Shown here in pieces: positions 34,533 to 43,276 of a stretch of 55,626 nt of DNA. This DNA comes from Coleofasciculus sp. LEGE 07092. Lineage in GTDB: Bacteria > Cyanobacteriota > Cyanobacteriia > Cyanobacteriales > Coleofasciculaceae. Made by a program: the position numbers and the translations under genes. The stretch is taken from the NCBI RefSeq assembly GCF_015207375.1, contig NZ_JADEWY010000026.1:1-55626 (forward strand), read 5' to 3'. Below the pieces are notes generated by a model. It did not search any database, was not told the DNA's origin, and saw only the letters and a list, made by a program, of their open reading frames with translations. Position 1 is the first letter of the stretch; the number at the start of each line of letters is the position of its first letter.

Positions 34533-36221
34533 ATGTCAAACCTCAAGAAACTCGGATTTTCCATTTCAATTGCTACAGCCTTACTTTCTCTAGGCGTTGG
34601 CAATAAACCAACTTCAGCCCAATCGATAAAGATTGCGCCTGATGGGGCGGGAACGATTGTTACCCAAGACGGTCAGGAGTTTATCATTGATGGCGGCCTA
34701 CTTTCTGGAGATGGGAGCAATCTTTTCCACAGCTTTGAGAAATTTGGTTTGAGTCAAGAAGAAACCGCCAACTTCCTCTCCAACCCGCAAATTCGCAACA
34801 TTTTAGGTCGGGTTGTTGGTGGAGAAGCGTCCCTGATTAATGGGCTAATTCAGGTTACGGGTGGGAACTCTAACCTCTTTTTGATGAACCCTGCTGGAAT
34901 TGTCTTTGGAGATAATGCTAGTTTAAATGTTCCGGCTGCTTTTACCGCCACGACAGCTAGTAGTATCGGCTTTGAGGGCGGTCAGTTTAACGCCGTTGGT
35001 GACAATAGTTATAACACGCTCATGGGTTCTCCCACTAATTTTTCCTTTGCCATGGAACAGCCAGGGAGCATTGTTAATGCAGGGGATTTGGCTGTGGGTG
35101 AGGGGCAAAGTTTGACGGTTGCTGCTGGACAAGTAATTAATACAGGGACGTTCTCTGCACCAGGGGGAAATATTACTGTTGCCTCTGTGCCCGGAACCAG
35201 TCAGGTGGTGATTAACCAAGACGGAATGGCGCTGGGTTTAAAGCTGGATGTGGCACAGTTTAATGATAACGGGATTGGTGATATCTCTCCTGCAAGTCTG
35301 GCGCAGTTAGTCACAGGTGGAACTCTCATTCCAGCCACAGAAATTCAAGTTGATGATCAGGGTCAAGTCTGGTTAACAGCTTCAAATCAGCCAATTCCGA
35401 CAGAAAGTGGAACGGCTGTTGTTTCTGGAACTTTTGATGCTTCTAAGATGCTCTTTTTAGGAGAGCGCGTGACTTTAGTTGATGTAGAAATTTCTAAATT
35501 ACTGATTGAGGCGATTGGAGGACCGATTGAGGTGATTGGAGAACTGATTATTGTTGGTTCTGTTGCTCCTGGAACTAATCCAGAAACTCCAAACACTGAT
35601 ACTTCTGGGGAGACTCCTGGAGGAGTAATTGTTATAGATTCCGGAACAACAGATACTCTTGAGCCTGGAACCGATACAGACACTCCAGACACGGGTAGTG
35701 AGACGGATAGCCCTGGAGAGACTCCTGAAACTGATGCTGACACCTCTGACTCCGACACGGCAAATTCTGGAACTAATACAACGGATACAAAAATCATTGG
35801 AGACAATGGGAGAACCATCAATATTGGTTCGACGGATTCGTCAATTAGTCCAGTTGTCAATAATGTTGTTAATCCAGCCATACAATCGATTAATAGAACC
35901 TCGCCAAGTCTACCACTGACACTTCAGCCCAGCGAAGTTGACCCGATACTTGAATGGACAGGTAATATCGTACAAGATTCACTAAGGGCAAATAACTTCA
36001 ACAGAAATAGAGGACTAGAGGCGATGGTAAACACTCAACGCCACTGGGATAATTTCCTGGAAGCGGTGAAGACTAAGGATGCTATTGGTATAACACACCA
36101 ACGGATATCTGATGCCGTCATTAATCAAATGCAAACTGATATAGGACAAGAAATCAATCCAAGATATTGTTCTAGCGCCAGAAATGGGGTTGATTGCGAA
36201 GAAGAAAAAGTAAATCCCTGA
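34533..36221 (+). CDS. Short two-partner-secretion exoprotein (TpsA), FhaB-like N-domain
   Basis: After a signal peptide (to about SAQS, residue 31) comes a TPS domain (about 31-270) with RNILGRVVGGEASLINGLI and the NPNG-like NSNLFLMNPAGIVFGDNASL. A Thr/Asp/Pro/Glu-rich linker (about 345-430) and a helical tail follow. At 562 residues it is far shorter than typical haemagglutinin exoproteins (over 1000). The only two cysteines, C546 and C555, are near the very C-terminus (RYCSSARNGVDCEEEK), as in the C-terminal disulfide anchor known for HMW1 adhesin. Its partner TpsB lies two genes downstream. Confidence 0.88.
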   Translation: MSNLKKLGFSISIATALLSLGVGNKPTSAQSIKIAPDGAGTIVTQDGQEFIIDGGLLSGDGSNLFHSFEKFGLSQEETANFLSNPQIRNILGRVVGGEASLINGLIQVTGGNSNLFLMNPAGIVFGDNASLNVPAAFTATTASSIGFEGGQFNAVGDNSYNTLMGSPTNFSFAMEQPGSIVNAGDLAVGEGQSLTVAAGQVINTGTFSAPGGNITVASVPGTSQVVINQDGMALGLKLDVAQFNDNGIGDISPASLAQLVTGGTLIPATEIQVDDQGQVWLTASNQPIPTESGTAVVSGTFDASKMLFLGERVTLVDVEISKLLIEAIGGPIEVIGELIIVGSVAPGTNPETPNTDTSGETPGGVIVIDSGTTDTLEPGTDTDTPDTGSETDSPGETPETDADTSDSDTANSGTNTTDTKIIGDNGRTINIGSTDSSISPVVNNVVNPAIQSINRTSPSLPLTLQPSEVDPILEWTGNIVQDSLRANNFNRNRGLEAMVNTQRHWDNFLEAVKTKDAIGITHQRISDAVINQMQTDIGQEINPRYCSSARNGVDCEEEKVNP

Positions 36222-36280
36222 TGTTTTGGGGATAAATTGATTTCTTCTAGAGTATTGATCAATAAAAAATCAATTTATTG

Positions 36281-36350
36281 TAGGGTGGGTTAGGCGGATA
36301 CTTCATCAGGAAGATAACGTTTTAATCGGGTGTCCGCCGTAACCCACCAA
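36281..36350. repeat. MITE-like inverted repeat with GGTGGGTTAGGCGGA arms
   Basis: GGTGGGTTAGGCGGA (36284-36298) pairs with TCCGCCGTAACCCACC (36333-36348) with one bulge. It lies after the TpsA stop and could act as an mRNA structure between tpsA and the next gene. Confidence 0.75.
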
Positions 36351-36497
36351 TACTATCATTTGCCCACAATTAAGTAGAATGGGGCTGAAATTTTGGCTAC
36401 GGTATATCAAGGGTTTTGGCAATCCAAAAATGCTTAATATCAGTGCCATTCCAATTAAGTATAAGCCAGCCATAATTTTCTGAGGTAAAAAATAATT

Positions 36498-36947
36498 ATG
36501 TGGCTACGTCATATTTCTGCAATCACAATCTTAGCTTTTACCCTAACTCCTGCTAACGCTTTAGCTGAATCCAAACCTATCCCACGCCAGTCGCAAGCCC
36601 AAAGGATAGAGACGTACACGCCGCCTGATCCCTCGCAAATCGTAGAACAATTAGGATTAACCGAGGAACAAATTGCTCAACTTAATCAAATCCGCCGCCA
36701 ATTTAGTCCCTTAATTGAACCCCTCTACGAGGAATGGAACGAAGCGCAACAAGAACTAGAAACATTAATCGTCAGCGCCGACGCCTCAGAAACTCAGGTG
36801 CGCCAAAAGTACGATGATGTTGAAGGGTTAAGATCGCAAATTTCCCAGTTGCAATTTGAGCGGAGAATGGCGATACGAGAGATATTAAAACCTGAGCAAC
36901 GTCTTCCTTTTGAGGAATATATACAACGATTTGCGGATAATTCGTAA
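36498..36947 (+). CDS. Spy/CpxP-like periplasmic protein
   Basis: The 149 residues have a signal peptide (to about NALAES) and a helical body with the LTxxQ-type motif QLGLTEEQIAQLNQIRRQ (about residue 51), a second amphipathic helix EEWNEAQQELETL and a closing EILKPEQRLPFEEYIQRF. This is the Spy/CpxP/zinc-resistance fold: a small periplasmic helical cradle acting as chaperone or stress sensor. It lies 80 bases before the TpsB gene. A plausible job is keeping the exoprotein unfolded in the periplasm, but that is inference. Confidence 0.8.
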   Translation: MWLRHISAITILAFTLTPANALAESKPIPRQSQAQRIETYTPPDPSQIVEQLGLTEEQIAQLNQIRRQFSPLIEPLYEEWNEAQQELETLIVSADASETQVRQKYDDVEGLRSQISQLQFERRMAIREILKPEQRLPFEEYIQRFADNS

Positions 36948-37026
36948 AAGAAAAGCAAAAAAAGACTTTCACGGGCAATTTTGACTTGAATTAGCATAAC
37001 TCAAGACAGGGTGTAAGAGAAGTGAG

Positions 37027-38790
37027 ATGATACAAACTAAATTATTACTCATTGGGGGGTTTACCCTGATTTCAACACTCGAACAGGGTTACGCTTTGGC
37101 AAATCCTCCCCTAACTTTACCCGAACACATCGAACATTTTCCTGCCTTTAAATTCGCCCAACAACCCAACCCCAACGAAGACCGTTTTCTCCAACCCACT
37201 CCCGAACCCGTCCCTTCTGAACCCGCTGAAACCGAACCTGTTTTACCCACTCGTGAAGAACCGATTCAACCGCCCCCTTCTGAACCAACCGAAACGACAA
37301 TAAATGTTAGCAGTATCGAAGTCGTTGGCAGTACTGTTTTTGGTGCAGAAGAGTTCAATCCGATTATTGAACCCTTGGAAGGACGCACTGTTACGATCCA
37401 AGAACTTCAGAATGCCACGGATGCGATCGCACAACTTTATCGTGATGCTGGATACTTTACCTCGACAGCAATTTTACCGCAACAAGAAGTAACCGATGGC
37501 GTTGTCACGATTCAGGTGATTGAAGGGCGTTTAGCAGAAATTCAGATAGACGGAACCGAACGACTTAAGCCAAGCTACATCCGTAAACGGATTCAATCCG
37601 CCACCAGTACTCCCCTACGTGTTGATGAACTCGAAGAGCAATTGCGACTGTTGAGAACCAATCCCCTTTTTGACACCCTAAACGCCACTTTAGAAGCGGG
37701 TGCGGAAGCGGGTGAAAGTATTCTCGTGGTGCAAGTTGAAGAAGCAAATCCGTTCTATGGAAACGTCAGTATTGATAACTATTCCCCCCCTAGTATTGGT
37801 TCAGAACGCTTAGGGTTTCAACTCGGTTATCGCAATCTTATCGGAATTGGCGATACGCTTTCTGGTGCTTATTACCGTTCCACCACAGGCGGTTCTGATT
37901 TATTTGACTTCAGCTATCGGGTTCCCCTGAATGCGAAAGACGGCACTCTGCAACTGCGTACCGTTATTGACAGAAATGAAATTACCGAAGAACCCTTTGA
38001 TGCTCTCAATATCGAAGGGGAAACCGAACTTTATGAAGTTAGTTTTCGTCAACCGTTAATTCGTACCCTACGAGAAGAATTTGCCCTATCTTTAGGGTTT
38101 AGTTACCGAGATGGTCAAACCTTTATTTTTGACCGCCTACCCACTCCCTTTGGGATTGGACCCGATGAAGATGGGGTGAGTCGCACCAGTGTCTTCCGCT
38201 TTGGACAAGACTATTTGAAACGGGATATCCAGGGTGCATGGAGTTTGCGATCGCAATTTAGCATCGGCACTGGCTTATTTGACGCCACGACTAATGATTC
38301 ACCCATTCCAGATAGTCGCTTTTTTAGTTGGTTGGGTCAAGTGCAACGGGTACAAATTCTGGGCGAGAATCATCTATTAATTATTGATGCCAACTTGCAA
38401 CTCACCCCAGATTCTCTCCTCGCTTCTGAACAATTTGTAATCGGTGGCGGACAAACGCTGCGAGGGTACAGGCAAAACGCCCGTTCTGGGGACAACGGTT
38501 TTCGCTTCTCTGTTGAAGATCGGATTACACTGGAACGCAATCAAAACGGACTACCTACGTTTCAACTTGCGCCCTTTGTCGATTTAGGCGCGGTTTGGAA
38601 TCATCCCGATAATCCCAATGACCAACCCGATCAGACATTCTTAGCCAGTGTAGGATTAGGATTACTTTGGGAACCTATCCCCAACTTAAATCTCCGCCTC
38701 GACTATGGGATTCCCTTTGTAGATTTGGATGATCGCGGCGAAAATGCTCAAGATGAGGGGTTTCACTTTAGTGTAAGCTATCAGTTTTAA
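37027..38790 (+). CDS. TpsB outer-membrane transporter (ShlB/FhaC family)
   Basis: The 587-residue protein has a signal peptide, a Pro/Glu-rich linker (about 40-90) and two POTRA domains (about 92-240; INVSSIEVVGSTVFGAEEF and VVTIQVIEGRLAEIQI). A 16-strand Omp85-type barrel follows to the final Phe (FHFSVSYQF). The conserved loop-6 tip LRGYRQ (about residue 480) supports the assignment. It exports the TpsA exoprotein across the outer membrane. The ribosome site is AGAGAAGTGAG just upstream of ATG 37027. Length and layout are normal for the family. Confidence 0.92.
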   Translation: MIQTKLLLIGGFTLISTLEQGYALANPPLTLPEHIEHFPAFKFAQQPNPNEDRFLQPTPEPVPSEPAETEPVLPTREEPIQPPPSEPTETTINVSSIEVVGSTVFGAEEFNPIIEPLEGRTVTIQELQNATDAIAQLYRDAGYFTSTAILPQQEVTDGVVTIQVIEGRLAEIQIDGTERLKPSYIRKRIQSATSTPLRVDELEEQLRLLRTNPLFDTLNATLEAGAEAGESILVVQVEEANPFYGNVSIDNYSPPSIGSERLGFQLGYRNLIGIGDTLSGAYYRSTTGGSDLFDFSYRVPLNAKDGTLQLRTVIDRNEITEEPFDALNIEGETELYEVSFRQPLIRTLREEFALSLGFSYRDGQTFIFDRLPTPFGIGPDEDGVSRTSVFRFGQDYLKRDIQGAWSLRSQFSIGTGLFDATTNDSPIPDSRFFSWLGQVQRVQILGENHLLIIDANLQLTPDSLLASEQFVIGGGQTLRGYRQNARSGDNGFRFSVEDRITLERNQNGLPTFQLAPFVDLGAVWNHPDNPNDQPDQTFLASVGLGLLWEPIPNLNLRLDYGIPFVDLDDRGENAQDEGFHFSVSYQF

Positions 38791-38791
38791 T

Positions 38792-38848
38792 GAGTAGATC
38801 GGCACGGGTTAAAGTTAACGGGTAAAGGTCGTCATTTGTCCTTAGTCA
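38792..38848 (+). repeat. Second copy of the 25701 dispersed repeat, without heptamers
   Basis: It reads GAGTAGATCGGCACGGGTTA, then AAGTTAACGGGTAAAGGTCG, then TCATTTGTCCTTAGTCA. Compared with the copy at 25701-25775, the three TTGGTCA units are missing between GTCA and TTTGTCC. Confidence 0.85.
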
Positions 38849-38913
38849 GGGTTTGGGGCATCTTTGCGTTTGGCAACTTAGTTCGGCTTATTCCCGCCTA
38901 TCTATTTAGTGAG

Positions 38914-39726
38914 TCAAAGAGAGGCACCCAACTCCTCTGGAGTATTGCAGTTAAACAAGATTTTGCGATCGCTCACAGACAGTTCCCTGACTCGATGCTG
39001 CGCCAACCAATCCTGAAACGAGCGCCCCCCCTGATTAATATACTGAGTCAACAGGGGCTGAGATTGGCGTCGGTAAAACCCACACAGGGGTTCCCATCCT
39101 TTTGGGTGTCGCGGCAACACAGCAATAGTATCGTTAGATGTCTTGGGTAATTCCTTCGCCCAAGTTTGCAAAACCTTGGTTTGCAAGTGAGGCATATCGC
39201 AAGCCAACAGAAGCACCCAATGGGTTTTTACCCGTTTTAGTCCCTCTGCAAATCCTAACAGAGGACCTTGGGATGGGGTTTCTCCAAGAGGAGGAACTTC
39301 CCGAATAACTTGACACCGAGTTGGGATAACGTCCTGATATCGTTCCAGCCAGGGGGTAACTACAAATACCTCATCGGTGCAGTTGAGGGCAACGTCGCAA
39401 ACCTGTCGTAGTAACGGCACACCCTGAAACGGTATTAAAGCTTTGTCCTGCCCCATGCGAGAACTCTGTCCCCCTGCTAAGACTATTGCCGAAAAGGATA
39501 TAGCCGTCTCCATTGTCACAGCGGATAATTCATCAGCTAGCCTCAACCGCCCTCGCTTTACCGCCCGCAGTAGTCTATCGATAATAAATCTCTCTTCGTT
39601 ACCTAATTCGTCCTCTAATAACGCTGCCATCAGTCCGTAGCGATCAGCTTTAGTCATGTAGCCAGAACTGGTGGCTTGGGCAAATAGTTCCGAGAGAGCG
39701 CCAGGAAGAAGAATTGGACACCGCAT
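38914..39726 (-). CDS. mobA: Molybdenum cofactor guanylyltransferase fused to a small N-terminal domain
   Basis: From residue 72 (METAISFSAIVLAGGQSSRMGQDKAL) the protein is MobA: the nucleotide-binding GG..SRMG..K signature, LLACDMPHL with the metal-binding Asp, and a normal 199-residue length. It attaches GMP to molybdopterin. The first 71 residues form a separate helical unit (YMTKADRYGLMAALLEDELG, then RFIIDRLLRAVKRGRLRLADEL) that I believe occurs as a separate small cyanobacterial protein. There is no stop between them, so either they are fused or MobA starts internally at ATG 39513. Confidence 0.85.
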   Translation of the reverse strand: MRCPILLPGALSELFAQATSSGYMTKADRYGLMAALLEDELGNEERFIIDRLLRAVKRGRLRLADELSAVTMETAISFSAIVLAGGQSSRMGQDKALIPFQGVPLLRQVCDVALNCTDEVFVVTPWLERYQDVIPTRCQVIREVPPLGETPSQGPLLGFAEGLKRVKTHWVLLLACDMPHLQTKVLQTWAKELPKTSNDTIAVLPRHPKGWEPLCGFYRRQSQPLLTQYINQGGRSFQDWLAQHRVRELSVSDRKILFNCNTPEELGASL

Positions 39727-40323
39727 ACACTACTGTCACTAAACTCGCTTTTCTTAATATTCCTCAAAACTCACAGGGATACCGTGACAGAGTTGCGAGC
39801 ATCTTGTGATTTAGATCACTTCATAAATCCGAGTGCGATCGCTCCTCTTGTAGAATAGACATTACCTACTCCACACACCAACCCTCCCCCAATCAACCTT
39901 CGCAATACCCACCAACCAAAGATGTTTCACGAAAACAAAACCCCATTTTTTTGAATATATTCGATTAAACTTACCCTACTCCATTCCAAAAACAGCCCTA
40001 GTCAAACCTGAGACGAGTGAATCGGCTTTTTATGGGGCAAAATGAGTAAAGATGTTGAGTGGGTACTGCGGAATTTTGCTGCTAATCCTTAAGTGTATCA
40101 AAAAATAGCTTCGTTGGGTAACGCTTACGCTCACGGCAGAAGCCAGTTGCAATTAGCTGTTTGACCCCTACCCCTCCCCTAACAGGAGAGGGGTGTAAGA
40201 TCGAATGCTCCCCCTTCCAAGAACCAAAGTTTTTCCTTTTCCCTCTCAAGAGTAGGAGAGGGTTAGGGAGAAGTAGGAAGCAGGCTGGGGAGTTAGGTTT
40301 TCCTTTCTTGCCAACCCCATCAT
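39727..40323. other. Gene-free region with repeats and a short ORF relic
   Basis: 597 bases with no gene I can support. The motif ACGCTTACGCTCACGGCAGA (from 40121) is the inverted copy of the pyrB insert motif. CCCCTCCCCTAACAGGAGAG at about 40171 is a degenerate inverted repeat. A 16-codon ORF, MSKDVEWVLRNFAANP, at about 40043 may be a relic but is too short to call. Confidence 0.5.
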
Positions 40324-40980
40324 TTATTTTTTGGCAGACTCTAAGAGTTCCACATTCGAGAAGATAAACTCCTGAACAGACGTTTTCCCTTCTGTCTCAG
40401 TGCGAACTTCTCGGCGTGTCAGGATTACATAATCCCCTACCTTCTCATAATCATCCTCAAACACACTCTTACCCCCCTTTTGTTCGCCCGTTTTGGGGTC
40501 GTGGTAGACAGAATCGTAACGGTGAGAGAGATAACCTTCCCCTGTTTTGTGAGAGCTAAAGGTATCAATGGTGACTACAACGCCATGAATATGACGGTGG
40601 ACATGGCATACTTCATTATCCCGGACTTTGTAGTTATCACCTTCAGCTTTACCCCCCATTAAGATTTCCACAGCACCGGTTTCATCGGTTTCCCCAAAGG
40701 AAAAGGTGTTCTTGCCGTGGGTTTCTTCAAAGGTGCGACGGACGCGGTGAATTGAGGTTTCCCATAGCTGAGAGTGAATGGCTTGCTTGGCTTCTTCGTC
40801 GTCTACCTCAAAGACTTCAGCCTTCATATCTGGGTTGACGCGAACTTTGCCTGTGAAAACTTGCTCATCCTGCTTAAACGTAATGTCTGCGGTGTAGCCA
40901 GGGAAGTTCTTATCCCAGGTGTAGCGGTTTTCATAAGCTGCCCGAAAGAAATCACGAGCGGATGTTTGTATGGCTACCAT
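40324..40980 (-). CDS. DUF3386-family protein
   Basis: The 218-residue protein starts MVAIQTSARDFFRAAYENRY and contains the conserved blocks FPGYTADITFKQD, GEGYLSHRYDSVYHDPKTG and VGDYVILTRREVRTE. These fit DUF3386, a conserved cyanobacterial (and plastid) family without known function. It has no signal peptide or membrane helix. The pattern suggests an antiparallel beta-rich fold. It is divergent from the LuxR regulator gene across 145 bases; any regulation by that gene is not shown. Confidence 0.85.
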   Translation of the reverse strand: MVAIQTSARDFFRAAYENRYTWDKNFPGYTADITFKQDEQVFTGKVRVNPDMKAEVFEVDDEEAKQAIHSQLWETSIHRVRRTFEETHGKNTFSFGETDETGAVEILMGGKAEGDNYKVRDNEVCHVHRHIHGVVVTIDTFSSHKTGEGYLSHRYDSVYHDPKTGEQKGGKSVFEDDYEKVGDYVILTRREVRTETEGKTSVQEFIFSNVELLESAKK

Positions 40981-41125
40981 GGGTCTCTCCTATTGTTTTG
41001 GTGAGCTTTTTCGTTGCTGTAAACTAGCATAGTAGGGAGTACTTAAACCCGTATAGACCCCAAGTGGGTACACTACCGTCTTGAAACTAGGGAGTGGGGA
41101 GTGGGAAAAAAGATTTTCGTAGTTC

Positions 41126-41857
41126 ATGGTGCTTAATCGGTTAATGACCAATTCTCTACATACCCTCTTTCAAGCGATCGCAGATGCTCGTGATGAGCAG
41201 GAACTCCGCCTGCACCTGATGGATGCATTAGGTAAGCATTTTGACGCGCAGTATTGGGGGTTGTGTTTGCTGAATGAGGAATCCCAATCGGCTGAAGTGC
41301 AAATGCAAGGGGGATCGGATTCTGATGGGTTTGTCGAGCGCTACAATAAACTCGGTCGCCGAATCGATCCAGTACTGCGCTATGTTATTGAACACCATGC
41401 TCCGGCACATGAAGCCCTAGTACTCTCTCCAGAAGTTTGGAAACAATCGGAACTGTACCAGAATTGTTACGCTCACTATGACCACGAGCATATCATGATG
41501 GGTCCAATTATTAGTGGGGGTCGTCTGATGGGTGGTGTTTATTTTGCTCGTGCCAGTGAGGAACCCGCCTTTGATTACAAGGACTTAGCTGACTTGACGG
41601 GACTGTGCCTACATTTATCATCCCGTTTAGCAACCTTGCGATCGCAACCCCCAAAACCGAAGTCCCTGGCAGGAAGTTGCCTGACTCCACGGGAACGGGA
41701 AATTGCTGAGTTAGTTGCCAAGGGCTTGACAAATGCACAAATTGGTGCTGAACTCTGGATTACTCAAAATTCCGTGAAGCAAGCATTGAAACGGATGTTT
41801 AGGAAGTTGAATGTGTCAGCGCGTGCTGAATTGGTGGCGCGGTTGCAAAACAGCTAG
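41126..41857 (+). CDS. LuxR-type transcription regulator with GAF-like sensor domain
   Basis: The 243-residue protein has a GAF-like N-terminal domain (about 10-165; FDAQYWGLCLLNEES and MMGPIISGGRLMGGVYFAR) and a C-terminal LuxR/NarL helix-turn-helix (about 180-243). LTPREREIAELVAKGLTNAQ begins the DNA-binding part and ITQNSVKQALKRMFRKLNV covers the recognition helices. There is no receiver domain, so it likely responds to a small ligand. Start 41126 is used; an in-frame ATG at 41144 (MTNSLHTLF) is an alternative. Targets are unknown. Confidence 0.88.
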   Translation: MVLNRLMTNSLHTLFQAIADARDEQELRLHLMDALGKHFDAQYWGLCLLNEESQSAEVQMQGGSDSDGFVERYNKLGRRIDPVLRYVIEHHAPAHEALVLSPEVWKQSELYQNCYAHYDHEHIMMGPIISGGRLMGGVYFARASEEPAFDYKDLADLTGLCLHLSSRLATLRSQPPKPKSLAGSCLTPREREIAELVAKGLTNAQIGAELWITQNSVKQALKRMFRKLNVSARAELVARLQNS

Positions 41858-41867
41858 AGTGACTGCA

Positions 41868-42329
41868 TCACGACTTAATTTTACTGCCAGGGGACATATT
41901 ATCAAGTTTCAAATTAAATTGTAGTTGATAACGAACGACCGAGTGTACAACCTTGTAAGAGGCTTCAACTCCCAGATTAGTTTCCAACCAGATTTTAATA
42001 TCGTTGTAACTGGTAAACTGCGTTGAAGTGAGTTCTTGACGCAGACGTTCCACAGCCCAATCTGGTAGAGATGGAGGACGTCCGGGGCTCTTTTGCACAC
42101 GCAGCAAACCCGTTAAACCCTCCTGACGGTAGTGTCGCAACCATCGCTGCACAGTTGTCCGCGCCCTGCCCAAAACTAGGGCTAGGTGTTGTATGGTTTC
42201 AACTTGTCCTGTTTTGAGAAGATACAAGGCTTGAATTCGTTCCTTGCCCTGAGCCGTTTTTTGTTTAGCGAGTAGAGTATGCAGTGTTTCGGGGGATTCG
42301 GTAATGTTGATTTTTAGGACACCAGACAT
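41868..42329 (-). mobile_element. IS630-type transposase N-terminal (HTH) fragment
   Basis: The 153 residues carry tandem helix-turn-helix regions (QHLALVLGRARTTVQRWLRH, then GRPPSLPDWAVERLRQEL) and end with VEASYKVVHSVVRYQL, the typical end of the IS630 DNA-binding half. The DDE catalytic half that should follow is missing: the frame ends in LDNMSPGSKIKS, only 10 bases from the LuxR stop. Terminal inverted repeats are not visible. It is a truncated element; it may persist as a small DNA-binding protein. Confidence 0.7.
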
Positions 42330-42527
42330 ATCAGGGATTTAACGATAAAAGTTTATGTTTTAATCTGTACCATACTTAAAGTGAAATACGAGAACGGCAC
42401 CAGACGGATAGATTACAGTCTGGGGTTATTGGCTGATAAAGTTCCGCACCGATCCCCCATTCCTGAAAGCAAGTCCCTATTGCGTTAAAATGCAAGCAAA
42501 ACGGGCATTCCAGGATTTACCAGCCGC

Positions 42528-43268
42528 ATGATCGAAACACTGCAAATTCAAATTTACGAACTCGAACAATTTGCCAAGCACCTTGTAGACAATCAACTAA
42601 CACACCTCAGCGGATTGAGTATCGGCATTATTTTTGCGGCTGGGTTGCTGACTAGCCTGACCCCTTGTATGCTATCCATGCTGCCAATCACCATTGGCTA
42701 TATCGGCGGCTACGAAACCCAAAACCGTAAAGAAGCGGCGACTCAGTCCACTTGGTTTGCACTGGGATTAGCAACAACACTAGCAGGGTTAGGAATTCTA
42801 GCGGCATCGGTGGGGCGAGTTTATGGTCAAATTGGACTCGGTTTACCTATAGTCGTCAGCTTGATTGCGATTATTATGGGGCTGAACTTGCTGGAAGCCT
42901 TGCCCTTACAATTACCTTCCTTTGGGGGGATGGAGTGGATTTCCCAAGACTGGCCCCAAGGAGTGCGTTCTTATCTGTTGGGTTTGACATTTGGTTTAGT
43001 CGCTTCCCCTTGCAGTACTCCGGTTTTAGCGGCGATTCTAAGTTGGGTTGCTACCACGCAGGATTTGCTTTTAGGTGGCATTTTGCTGCTATCCTACACA
43101 GCAGGTTATGTTGTCCCTTTGATTGTGGCAGGAACCTTTACGGCTTCAATCAAGAAGTTATTGGAGTTGCGCCAGTGGTCGAGTTGGATTACTCCCGCTA
43201 GTGGTGCTTTATTAGTGGGATTTGGTGTTTTTTCTTTACTGTCTCGAATTCCTGCCGGAATTTTTTAA
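42528..43268 (+). CDS. ccdA: Cytochrome c biogenesis thiol-disulfide transporter CcdA
   Basis: The 246-residue membrane protein shows about six hydrophobic helices and the two conserved redox Cys sites, [11 protein letters not shown] (about residue 46) and [13 protein letters not shown] (about 162). CcdA carries electrons from stromal/cytoplasmic thioredoxin across the membrane to keep apocytochrome haem-site cysteines reduced (system II). resB follows after 8 bases, so the two form an operon. This fits the thylakoid lumen side in cyanobacteria. Confidence 0.93.
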   Translation: MIETLQIQIYELEQFAKHLVDNQLTHLSGLSIGIIFAAGLLTSLTPCMLSMLPITIGYIGGYETQNRKEAATQSTWFALGLATTLAGLGILAASVGRVYGQIGLGLPIVVSLIAIIMGLNLLEALPLQLPSFGGMEWISQDWPQGVRSYLLGLTFGLVASPCSTPVLAAILSWVATTQDLLLGGILLLSYTAGYVVPLIVAGTFTASIKKLLELRQWSSWITPASGALLVGFGVFSLLSRIPAGIF

Positions 43269-43276
43269 AAAATAAA

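Noticed and set aside
38836..39150. 104-codon plus-strand ORF
   Set aside because: Antisense to mobA, whose motifs are clear.
40043..40093. 16-codon ORF MSKDVEWVLRNFAANP
   Set aside because: Too short and lacks context to call a gene.
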